Below are positions 45,011-56,378 of a DNA stretch of 64,000 nt, piece by piece. A program made the position numbers and the translations under genes. Every line of letters starts with the position of its first letter. Positions within the stretch are counted from its first letter, which is position 1. Below the pieces are notes generated by a model, which saw nothing but the letters and a program-made list of their open reading frames with translations, was not told the origin of the DNA and did not search any database. This DNA is from Castanea sativa (Eukaryota; Streptophyta; Magnoliopsida; Fagales; Fagaceae): assembly GCF_040712315.1 (NCBI RefSeq), contig NC_134013.1:81474001-81538000 (forward strand), given 5' to 3'.

Positions 45011-48000
45011 TCTCTTTGGTGACAATAGCCTCTCTAAATCATCTTCACAATTTTCTGATCCAGTCATATAACATAACATGCATCGTGGGAGTGAGAGCGT
45101 TCACAGGTTTTCATGCTCTGCGACAAATATTATGGATAGAGGGATGATAGCTAGATCGATCAAATGCTTTTGTTTTGTCTAGATATGTGAAGTAGAATAC
45201 CATGTGGCATGTACGTGCTTCTCACATGTATCTCCAAGGAAAAAAATAATGAATGATAGACAATATTATACTTAAAATAAATCAAATAATACGTGTAGTC
45301 CAAAAATGAAAATGATATACAGCTATATAATATTATATTTGAGAAAAGAAAATTTACATAAGGTGGTGTGCAGGCATGGTTGTGTGTGGGTGTGTTCGAC
45401 TTAACAAAGTATTGGCCTAAGCTATGTGGGATCCAACACGATATGGACATCCATTATTTTTTTTATTGGACCATATATATCATTGTCAGTATGTGTTGAT
45501 TTTTTGTTGGTCACAATGGTCACAAAGTGTGACACCCATTGTAGACAGATAAGAAAATATATAAAGATTACAATGATTACTATTATTTTGATTAAAAATC
45601 AAAACTCAAGGAGATTATTGGTTGGTGGGACTGTTTCTGTGATGGGATTGGTAGGGTACCACCAACAGACATGTAGAAAAAAGTACGCAAGAACCAATGT
45701 TGGATGAAATGAATTTTGTTCTTCCAATCAGATTAATCATTTACTTCTCTGTTAATAAAGATTTTTCGCTCATAAAAAAAAGATTAATCATTTACTTCTG
45801 AATGTGTTTTCTATTTTATAATTTTTATTATAGATAATGGATAATAATTCAATGGTGTGGTACTATGGGGTGCTCTCTTTTAGCAGGAGAAAGAGTACTC
45901 GAAAATTTTCAGGAAATTTATTAATATATAAACTACAAGAACTGCTACATCTTATTTTCCAGCAAAATGTTAGAGTGATTTATAATTTCTCATTAAACTA
46001 ATCAAGATCAGTTACATATATTCTTGTTCACTCAATATTTTGATATATTATCTCCAAAATATTATACTAGCAACATGGTTAAGATTAACAATTTCAACAA
46101 ATTGAAATTTCAAATGTTCCAAGATTTCTGTGGCAATCAATCCATAAAGAACTCCAGAAAGAACATTCATGTCATAAACTAGCTTACATGATAAGGTAGG
46201 GTTGATGCAAGAAATTCTACATGTTAATGGCTACATAAGATACTAGGTACATGCCAAGAGTCTTGTAAGTTAATTGGTTTCTTTTAATGTTTTCAATAAA
46301 GACATTTAAAATTTAAAATTTTGCTATTTTTATTATTGAATTATTTCTTAAAATAAAAAAGGAGAGAGGAAAGTCGGCAGATATATTTACAAGTCACAAG
46401 TAGACTAGATAACTCATATATTCATATTGTCGTAATAGACTATAAGACCATTTTAGGGCATGATAATTCATATGCCACCATGTGAAAAGATCCTTAACCT
46501 GATAAGTGACCTCATTACTTCATGATAACTTCATGTCCTCATCCAATCATCCAAATATCAGTAAATAGGGTTCATTATATGGTTTCATCTTTCATGTTTC
46601 CATTATCTATTTGCCTGCATTATTGGTGCAGCGTCTAATTGCATTAGCCCGTGACCATGATCCCTAACATTGCAATACCTGGTGTAGTCTCCATCTAATA
46701 AGGAGTATTTAGATAATAGGTGGGCATAGCTAATAAAATTTAGGGTACCATAATTTCAAAGTGATGGTGCCAATGCACTTTTAAATTTTTGTTCACCACA
46801 TATAACCATCAAAGGACCACAAAACTTTTAATAATGACTCCGAGAGTGTTGTTAAGTATATTTTCTTAGATATATCAACACATAACAACGATGTATATAG
46901 AACTATATATTATGTTTTTTTTTTCAAGAATAATTAGATTCAATACAATCATATGTTTGAATTTAATTTAAAAACTTAATTTACTGCACCGAATGTACTA
47001 TACATAAGTTTATCCCTACATATAAATTATTTTATGATAGAACTTTAATGGAAATATATTGTAATATATTAGCAAAGGATGCGGTGCATAATCCACCTTT
47101 GATTTATAATATTACTTATGATCAGTTATCAGCCACGTCCTCCAGATTCCAAATACTTTGACTAATACATATTAGGCTTGTTTAGTCTAAGTTTATATAT
47201 GAAGAGTATATTTTGGCCAGTGGACTCTGATAATTGCATTATTAACTCAACAAAATTCGTCATCAACATTAACCTTAGTATGATATTTGTGTATTTTGTG
47301 GTGTGGTTCATTTGGTATTATTTGTGCTTATAGACAAATTATCCATCTTCACCAATGTCTATTATACCATTAAACCAAAGTAATAAAACTAGATAATTTT
47401 TTTAATTTTTATATATATATGGGCATCTAACTTCTCAATAGAGAATTCATTAGAAACTAACATTACAGTAATTTACAAAATAACAATAAGTACAGCGTCT
47501 TGAGCCAACATATAGAGGTGAAAGAGTCGAGCTAATTACCAAAACTTCTATAGGGGAACTTGATGTTTGGAAGCTAAAAGAACAAATTAGTGCAAAGAGA
47601 AAAGGTATTGCTTTTGTCTAGGAATATTAAGAACAAGCTAGTGCTTACAAGTTGAAAAGTTTGTATTTTCTTGAAAGCTCTGACTTTAGTAATTTCTCTT
47701 GATCTTTTTATATATTAGTTATATAATTTTTTTTCTTATTTCTCTTGATTAATTTTTTTTAGAAAGTTTCAATTTATTATGACATCCGCTCTTGATGATA
47801 TATAATTTTTTATCATCAGACTAAAACACCAATTAGTTTTTGGTGCATTTAAATAAAGATTGAACCCCAAATATTGAGCTAACTAGAACCCACTCTAATT
47901 CTCTTGTTAACTGTTTTAAATTTAGTTTAATGTGCATTAAGTACAAAAGTAATCAAAATAAAAACAAAACAAAACAAATAGCGTAGGACACATTTTCCAA

Positions 48001-48335
48001 ATACGAGTTTAAGGCTAATGAAAGGAGAAAGAGACAGGATGAATAATGCAAAAAAGAATACATTACTTAAATGGAGAACCTTAGAATGCAAACAAAATAT
48101 TATTTGTACATAGAAATTACTGGATATTGTTTGCATACAAAAGCGGATCCCATCACTTTTGGTTCTCTCTATCCATGCATTCAATGTATCCATATTACAT
48201 ACAAAAAGTCATAAATATACCAAGCATCTTCAATCTTACAAATGATTTCATAGGGGAACATATACTTTCCTATACATCCAAGGGGACCATTTCAGACGAA
48301 TAAACATTAAACAAACCAGCGGAAGCAATTGCATG
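45011..48335. other. Non-coding, copy B
   Basis: From 45,418 it is collinear with 6,418-11,330 of copy A, including the single-copy version (46,618-47,260) of the segment that is doubled in A. No gene is supported; the frame at 47,927-48,193 is not conserved. Confidence 0.6.
45749..45780 (+). mobile_element. 32-bp LINE 3'-end insertion with 19-bp target duplication
   Basis: The insert ctgttaataaag... ends ctcat plus seven As, and resembles the 3' end of plant LINEs. It is flanked by perfect 19-bp copies of agattaatcatttacttct (45,730-45,748 and 45,781-45,799). Copy A has the single uninterrupted site at 6,774-6,792. Confidence 0.88.
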
Positions 48336-48819
48336 TAGAGGTGTCAATTCGGGTTAGCGTGTTGGGTTCATGTCGTGTCGAGGTAGGAGTATTCGACTAA
48401 ATAGCTCAACCCTAATCCGACCCATTTAATAATCGTGTCATGATCCTTCAATCCTAACTCGACCTGTTAATAAGGCGGGTTGACCTAACCCAACTCATTT
48501 GACATGCTTATTAAACGAGTCGTGTTGGGCTGACATGAATGTAACACAACCCATTTCAACCTGCATAATATTAAATATAACATCCATATAAAAATAATTT
48601 TTTTTTTTTTACTTTCTAAAAAGCAGTGCATACACTTCAAGTTGTCAACCCACATTCAAAATAATATAATTCAACAAAAATATAACATTCATCTAGAAAT
48701 AAGTTCTTTACACTAAAAAAGAAGTGAAACACTTCTACCTAAATTCAAAATAACATAGTTTAATAAAAATAAAATAACATAGTTCAACAAAAATATAATA
48801 TCCTTGGAACTCGGCTGAA

Positions 48820-48864
<45 letters not shown>

Positions 48865-49285
48865 AGAAGGTTTAGAGGTTTAGGATTTGTAGGGTTTAGA
48901 GATCTAGGGTTTGCAAAGTTTCAATTTTTAATTATATCCCTTGTAAATTTTTGTAATTACTCACTTTTCTTTTTAAATTTAAAATATATGTTTGGATATA
49001 AAAGGTATTTAACAAATCTAAATAAAATAAAAATTTATTATTTGTTATACGAGTTAAATGGGTTGTGTTAAATAGCTCATTTCAGGTTGACATAAATAAA
49101 TTGGCGTGTTAAACGTGTTTATTGCGGGTTATGCGGGTTGACCCGCTTATGACACGTTTCTTATCGTGTTGTTTTCGGGTCGACCCATTTATGATCCAAA
49201 CCCATTAAGACCCAACCCTAACTCGAAAAAACCTATGTCGGGTTCATGTCGTGTTCGTAGGTTTGGTCGAACATTGACACCCCTA
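48336..49285. mobile_element. Non-autonomous hAT element, 950 bp
   Basis: It starts tagaggtgtcaat and ends attgacacccctaa-type (attgacacccc, then ta), a terminal inverted repeat of about 13 bp. Flanks are attgcatg (48,328-48,335) and attgcaca (49,286-49,293). Copy A has one attgcacg (11,331) in the same context. Subterminal regions are rich in gggtt/acccaa words and a (TA)n of about 19 units lies at 48,823-48,859. No transposase frame. Confidence 0.88.
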
Positions 49286-49473
49286 ATTGCACACACTTTC
49301 GATTGCCGCATCCCATCCACCATTGCTTCCTACAAAATGGATAATACTACTTACTTCACCATAAGAGACTTGTAAACCGATTTGATTAGTGTCCGATTGG
49401 TAATAACTTATATGACTTTTTGTTAAAAGTTTATTATAGTATAGTTATATCTTTAAAAAAAAGTGAGAATTTA

Positions 49474-49509
<36 letters not shown>

Positions 49510-49510
<1 letters not shown>

Positions 49511-49930
49511 AGCTAAAAACAAAAATTTGAAAAGGCTAATAGCAAATTAGCTTTCGAATGTGATTGGTATTATGGCGTATTTGGCATGTGGTTTTTGGTT
49601 AAACTTATTTATTGTTTGTTGGCCCTACGCAAATCCCACAAAAATCCAAGCTTATTTCATTTCGCGTTCAGCTTTCACATAATCCACTGCAAAGTTTTAG
49701 TAAAAAAGTCAACTCTAATTTATTGTTTATAGGTCCCCTTTTATGAATTTTGCTCAAAATATCAAATCTTTTTCACTTACTACAGGTCCCACCCTACTTT
49801 TTGGCTAAAGAACTTTCAACAAAAAATAAAAAATTTATTTATTTATTTTATTTAGTTTTTATCTACAGTACCTTAACCAAAAAGATTTCAGCAAAATAAT
49901 AAATAAGTTATTATTAAACGGATAGGTAGA
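49510..49930. mobile_element. Insertion in copy B, MITE-like
   Basis: Copy A goes from its (TA)n (11,572) straight into the flank, whereas B has about 420 extra bp including ggtcccaccctac and caaaaagatttcagcaaaa words shared with plant MITEs. Ends are not resolved. Confidence 0.4.
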
Positions 49931-50136
49931 CATTAACAATATAATAAATAAAATTTTTAATTATATTTAATTATGTATGAGAAGATGATATATGAGTTTG
50001 TAAGAATTATGTAATAAAATTGATATACTTATCACATGTACATATTAATTTTACCATCAATGCTGATATGCTTATTTGGGGGAAACAATGGGGAAAAAAC
50101 AATCACTAATGAAAAATCCATAGTTACAGTAGGTGT

Positions 50137-50340
50137 TCCGGAGTTCAAATCTTTCGTCCCACTTTTTTTGCTCCACTATATACTCCACCAATAAAAACTT
50201 GCGACGTGTTCACTTAATTAATTAAATACTACTATTAATTAATAATGGTATTTAATTAATTAAGTGAACACGTGGCAAATTTTTATTGGTAGAGTATAGA
50301 GTGAAATAGAAAGAGTGAGATAGAAGATTTGGACTCAGGT
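50137..50340. mobile_element. Foldback MITE (same type as 31,633-31,905)
   Basis: The arms cgtgttcacttaattaatta and its reverse complement around 50,205 and 50,248 pair almost perfectly. The outer arms (ccaataaaaa, actctttctatttc-type) match the other copy. Confidence 0.8.
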
Positions 50341-51489
50341 CCTTCGTGGGTCTTGTTTTATCAATCAAATCCAGTTTTTGCGCATGACTAGTGGCTATAG
50401 CAATGTCTTGCCATAATGTCGCAAACACTTTTTTTCTTTTGTCGATCCAATTTGATGACATATTCATCCCTAATACGCGTTTTTGGTTACCTCTTTGATT
50501 TGGCCACTGACTTGAAATATCTCTTGTGTGGTGAATGAGACATTTCTTTGGCCACCGACCTGCAATGTTTTTCTGTTCAATGAATGATACATTTCTTTGA
50601 CAACGATTTTGCTCCCCTATACCAGATTGTTATTGGATTTACACTACGTCATAGGGAAGTAATAAACAAATAAAAGCCTCTTATTACTCATCTAATTAAT
50701 CTCAAGCTCAATTGGTACATCTGTACCAAAAGTAGTTTAAAAGTGTCCCAAAATCTAGATTTATTAGATTTGTCATCATTTGATAATTAACTTTACATAT
50801 GTCTTCAATAATACGATTAAAACTTCTATCTAACAGTCAACCTAGAAATTTATAAACTCCTTGGTTGACTTTCGTTTTATATTCTCATAGGCTCTGTCTC
50901 TTTTGATGGAATGTGTTGTGTGAAGATAATTTTTTATATTTTTTAGTACTAAAAAAAATGAGTTAAAGAAAAATTATATTTGGCTAATATAAAAAATATG
51001 ACTAATTTTTAAAGATTGTTTTATACTTTTTTTGTGTGGAAAATAACTATATCTCATAGAAAACTAACAATCCATTTGGTTATAGAGGTGGAAAAATGGG
51101 AGGATAGAAAATAAAGAAACGATAGAAAAGTGGAAGGATAGAAGAGATTTAGTTCTCTCTCATTTGTGTTTGGTTGAGAGGATGGAAAAGTGGAAATTAA
51201 GAAGGAAAACTCATTTTTTTGGTTGAGAAGAAAAATGAGAGGATGAAAAATAAAGTTGGTATAAATTTACAATTATATAACTATTATTAAATTTACAACA
51301 TATCCCAATTATATGAGAAATTTTTATGAATAATACTTTTTAAAATTAATGATTCACTTTCTAAAAATATATTATTGCTAAAACAAACCGAACTTTGATT
51401 GATAGTGGAGAATTTTCTCCTTCCCTGGAAATTATTACTGCTTCTCCTTCTAAATGAATGCTTTGGATATTAGGATTATGTTAATAAGT

Positions 51490-51655
51490 ACTCTTAGCGT
51501 AACAGTTAATTAACAATTCATTTAATGAAAATTTTGACAGAAAATAAAAAAAGTTGTCAAAATATTAATTGTTTTTTTTTTTTTAATTCCATAGAAACTT
51601 TCTTTAAATAGATTGTTAACAAATATCATAATAGCAACCATTAGATTTCCTAGAT
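51490..51655. mobile_element. MITE-like inverted repeat
   Basis: gttaattaacaattcattta at the left pairs with aaatagattgttaac at the right; the centre is A/T rich. Related to 33,470-33,647. Absent from copy A at 12,200. Boundaries uncertain. Confidence 0.45.
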
Positions 51656-51976
51656 ATTATATATATTTTTATTTTTTATATTATATTTCTGTGGTTAAGG
51701 ACTGCTCATATTACCTCAAGTTTGTTAATTTATGAGGAGGTGGGCCAATAAAACAAGAGTGTGATTATGTGATTATGACCATTAAGTTGGCATTATTATA
51801 GGTAAAATTTGGAATGGTTCTGAAAATTACTTGGAAAATATTGTCCAAGTGACTGGTGGATCAAAGGAAAAAACTATGTTATAATATTTACTTTATCTTC
51901 TTGTTGAGCAAAAGCTATCACAATTGCCACTGAATTTCAACACTATCAACTAATAATGACCCGTAACTAAAAATGG

Positions 51977-51995
51977 AATTCATTAAAAAAAAAAA
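51977..51995 (+). mobile_element. Micro-retroposed fragment
   Basis: The 19-bp insert aattcatt plus 11 As lies between gtaactaaaaatgg (51,963-51,976) and gtaacaaaaagtgg (51,996-52,009). Copy A reads gtaacgtaaaatgaaag without it (12,482). Confidence 0.65.
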
Positions 51996-52495
51996 GTAAC
52001 AAAAAGTGGAAAGTTCAAGATGGTAAATACGTCCACTTACCAGCTACCAGCTCAATCGATGTTGAAGATGCAGAGCCTGAATTAATTAACAAGCCCTAGG
52101 AATTATTGAATAGAGTAATATATTATGATCTCCAGAAGACTCTAATAAACATTATTGAATAGACTAATTATGATCTCCAGAAGACTCTAAACATTACTTA
52201 ATTTCTAGAATTACATATGCCACATACCTGACAATTGGATTTTGACATGTAAAGGTTGCTTGTACGCATACTATTTTATTTTTCAACAACTATGATGCGA
52301 GGCTTTGGTATCAGAATTTATTCATGGTTATAAAATTGAATTGTTTGAGGTTTCAGTGATTGAGTCAGGCACGTTGGGAAGTAATATTGGGCGAGTTGGT
52401 ACGCATATACATTATATAACTATTTCTAACCATTTAAAAAAAAAGTAATGTAAATTATAAAATTTCAAAGATTGATAAAGTTTGATGTTCACATT

Positions 52496-52524
52496 CTAAA
52501 AGACTAAAAACAAAAAAAAAAAAA
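52496..52524 (+). mobile_element. Micro-retroposed fragment
   Basis: A 29-bp insert starting ctaaaagactaaaaac and ending in 13 As, flanked by identical 12-bp repeats gatgttcacatt (52,484-52,495 and 52,525-52,536). Confidence 0.7.
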
Positions 52525-52536
52525 GATGTTCACATT

Positions 52537-53888
52537 GTGACTTAGAGCAGTGTTCAACTTGTATATCCAAAAGTTGATCACAAAGGTAGAGGAAGGGTGC
52601 TATCAGTGCTAACTATGTGGTTTAAACAAAGTTGAAAAAGGGGCAGAAATTAAAATATCATTTTTTCCACTCACTCCCTTTTCTCCCCATTTTAACTTTT
52701 AAGGAGCAATTTTTTGAGGGTTTCCGTGGAAAACAACAAGCAGTCACTTTCTTTCCTCTCCATGTGAACCGAACAGAAGAAAATTCTATTTATTCACACG
52801 CATTTTTTCATCATTATTTTTCAGCCAAACCAAATAAACCGTTATGCTAGTTGTTATGAGAGAATATATGATAGATGGTGTATCGTCAAAGTTGATTGGA
52901 CAACACAGACCAAAAAATATGCAATTTTCAATTTTTAATTGAATTAATGAAGTCTCCATAGTTTTTTGTATAGTGAAGAGTATTGCATAAATCAGTAAAA
53001 ATAAAATAAATATTTCCTAGTAAAATTAAGTGTTGATTTTTTTTTTTTCATTTTCATTTAGTTATCTATAATATAATATATTTTTTAACCATTTGAATAA
53101 TTTAAATTGCAATAAAAATTCACCAGTTTTTATACAAAAGAGAATCTAGCTAGGATCAAATTTTCTTATCCTTCACTGCTATGAAATATAGTCTTATTAG
53201 CCTAAGTTTGGTTTTGCATGAGATTTTTTTCTTTTTTTGGAAGGGGGGGGCTTATTTGACATATTTACTTATGTACAATTTTTGAAGGCTTTTTTTTTTT
53301 TTTTTCCCTTTTTCAAGGTATGAATTTACTTTTTTATAACTTATTTATCAAATAAAATAAACTACAGAAAACATTTTACACCAAACGGTCCAAACCAACA
53401 TGGCAAATTACAAAATTATGGGGCTGGCTGTGTTAACTCTATCCATATATGTCCTATTACGCATAAACCCTTTAGTCTTGTCCTGCCTTCCTCTACAATA
53501 ATGCCAAACCTGTTAACCTAACTGATAAGAAACTTTTCGCAAGATTTGCATGATCATATCCTTGAAATGACAAATTTGGCTATTCAACTAAAGGCTCTAA
53601 AGATGAATGTGAATGACTTTTTCTTATTTAGTTTAATCACCGCTTGCTCATCGAAGGAGTAATGTTAGGAAACTATTATGAAACCATTTCTGATAAAACA
53701 CTAAATGATACGTGTGTGTATAAATATTCATATTTCCATTAAACTTCTAACTTATCACATGAGTCTTATCATATAAGCCATCAAATTAATTAATAAATTA
53801 ATTTAGTCTTACAACTGCGAGACACCTATTTGGTACATCTCAATTCCCAATGTGCAAGTACATGTAAAGTCTTTCACCAAAAAGAAGA
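52537..53888. other. Non-coding, copy B
   Basis: Contains homologues of copy C (52,845-52,965; 53,340-53,610) and of copy A 12,700-14,700. No gene is supported; the 72-codon frame at 52,632 has no recognisable family. Confidence 0.55.
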
Positions 53889-54080
53889 AGGGAAATGCTA
53901 ACGAATGCCTTAAGGGCATTGGTTAATAATTTATTTTTAAAAAGTTTTTATTAGAAAAGAAAAAAAAACAATTAATATTTTAACAGTTTTTATTTTTCAT
54001 TTATCATAAAAGTGATATCAAAACTTTTCTAAAATAGATTCTTAACCAATACCCTAAAGGCATTTATTAGCAAAGCCCAA
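53889..54080. mobile_element. MITE with about 37-bp terminal inverted repeats
   Basis: Left gggaaatgctaacgaatgcc and right, reversed, gggctttgctaataaatgcc, continuing through tta/tagggcattggttaa. It lies within a larger insert: 53,857-53,871 and 54,091-54,105 are 15-bp repeats (agt(a/g)catgtaaagtc) and a 13-A run precedes the second. Copy A has neither. Confidence 0.75.
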
Positions 54081-54285
54081 AAAAAAAAAAAGTGCATGTA
54101 AAGTCGTGTACAAGTGGCATAAGGTTAACATTTTAAAACATCTTGAGAGTAGGTATCCCTTTAAACTCTAATGTTTTTACCTACTTTCCTATGAAAACAT
54201 TAGAGTAGTTATCCCTTTTTCTAATGTTTTCATAGGAAAAGAATGGTGATTTGTACTTCTTTAAGAAAGATATGATTAAATGATT

Positions 54286-54349
<64 letters not shown>

Positions 54350-56378
54350 ATTGTTCCGTTTTCCATGAGTTTCATGCCACGTAAAGAGAAATCAAGTTTG
54401 CATTTCGCTACATCGATTTGTGATCCCTAATTTCTTCATTTTTTTAAAGCTTCATCTCATTTTAAAAATAATTTTCAAGACTAACCTTGCAAACAAGTTG
54501 GTTTGTTACGATTGTATCAAACTACCAAATAGTTCCTATATTAGTTCACTGATATAATACTGAACTGAGTTGGATAAGATAGTACTCATTAAATTATTAC
54601 CTTTGAAGATTGAATTTGTTCATTAATTATTGAAGGTTTAGGTCTCATCAAACAGTCGATGCATGCACGTGTCTAACAATCTTATTATGTTGCATCTTGC
54701 ATGCACACCGAAAATAGAGTTTTGAAGTACTCCAAAATTTAAGATATGTTCCTACAAGCATGGAAGACTGATGTACCTCTAGGCTCTACCACATTATCTC
54801 TTGGTTGCCTTATAGTAACCAGTCCCTTTCGTTGTATTATATTGACCAAATTGGAAAAACCATTTTTGATATATATTCTTTACGTGTCTAATTCTTAATA
54901 ACATGGTCCGCGGAAATCCTAAAAAGTGTCATCTTCTTATAGGCTGAGATTAACTACCAGTCTCTACCATATATTGTTTTGGGTACAGTAAGATAAAGTT
55001 GTCTGACAAAAAATCTCAAATTTTTCCAAAACTTTCACTATCTAAAAGATTGATTGATTAGTGGCATTTTCGATTTTCGTCTCCATTATAAACCAAGTAA
55101 AAACAGTGGGAGTTCAAACCAGCCAAAACATATTCTGATATTCTAGCTGGTCTTGGATTGAAAACCGATTAACCAGTTATATCAATTTGGGCAAATTAAT
55201 TACATTTTAAATCTTGTACTTTAGGAGTTCTTTCAAATTAAACTATATAGTTTACTAACCGAAACTATTTAAAAGTTATTTAGTTATTATTTTTAAAGTG
55301 GGTTAGGATTGATAAAGCATCACCGATCCACTTTGTACCATTCTTTACAAATTACTTTTATTTTTTTAGCAAGGTTTTTTATGTAATTTAAATTGCAGGA
55401 ACTTTTATGCAATTCACTGTGTGGCGGTTAAAACAACATCCACATGTATTATTTAAGTAAATTACGACTCATTAAAAATGTTATGTAACTATAAATATAC
55501 GTGGATGACTTTTTTTAACTGCCACGTAGTAGGTTGCATAAAAATTCCTATTAGCTAAGTTGCTTAAAACCCTTTTTCTTTTTTCTCTTTTTGGGAAAAA
55601 ATTTGTCTTTAATCCACTACATGAAAGTCATATATGACTTTTTAAATGAGTCATATGATTTTTTTTTTTTGAATAAGACACATGGAAATATCTTGGTACA
55701 TCTTTATAAATTACAGCGTAATGTTTTGGATGAAATTAAACCTTGTCCTTTTTGGGTTAGAGTCAAATTAGACCAAAGATCTGAGTCCATTACCCTTTCT
55801 CATCAGTTGAGATTCATCCACTATACTGTTAATGGTACAGCCCATGAAGTGGCCCACTAGACTTTAAGGAAATATATTTTGGGCTTTGAAAGGATCTTGG
55901 TCCAGTTGCAGAAGCAGCTTTGGGGCCGTTTGATATTGTTGTTTGTATTTTTTGAAAATATGTGGATGAAAAAGTATGTGAAAATACATATAATGTTGTT
56001 TAAAAACTGAAAACATATTTAAAATTCTATACCAAACGGCCTCTTAAAAACTAGAAAGGCTTTCTTCCTCAACCTTTTTTATTTTTTTGGTTACGGATCA
56101 GAGTTGTGTCACTAATTCTATGATTTTATCCACATACTACATTTCATGAGGCAAGAAGAGCTACGAAAACTACAAAATCACCAATGACTTTGATACCCTA
56201 TTAAAGAGTGAATTTTATTTTACAAAACTTTATGAAATATTGTACAATAGACTATATTTTTATACAGCTATACAAATAAAATACTGTATAATAGTACGAT
56301 AATGGGCCTAAGCCCGTTGGACTTTATTTTAACATTTTTAATCACGTATCGTATTGGTCTCATCAACATTACATAGAG
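54081..56378. other. Non-coding end of copy B and spacer
   Basis: (TA)n of about 28 units at 54,289-54,345. Copy B ends about 55,745. 55,746-56,378 carries no recognised feature except a word pair cctcaaag... / cctccaaa separated by (AAT)n at 56,404-56,420. The 89-codon frame at 55,591 is not conserved in copy A. Confidence 0.5.

Larger units (their letters stand above)
36060..55745. repeat. Segmental duplication copy B
   Basis: Counterpart of copy A (2,620-17,299 plus 28,498-28,745), longer because of a gypsy element, two hAT elements and several MITEs. Copy B carries all of the backbone through the point where A is interrupted: after acatgtattattt (55,443-55,455) it continues for about 35 bp and then matches A's resumed tail. 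No intact gene is seen in the shared sequence. Confidence 0.9.
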
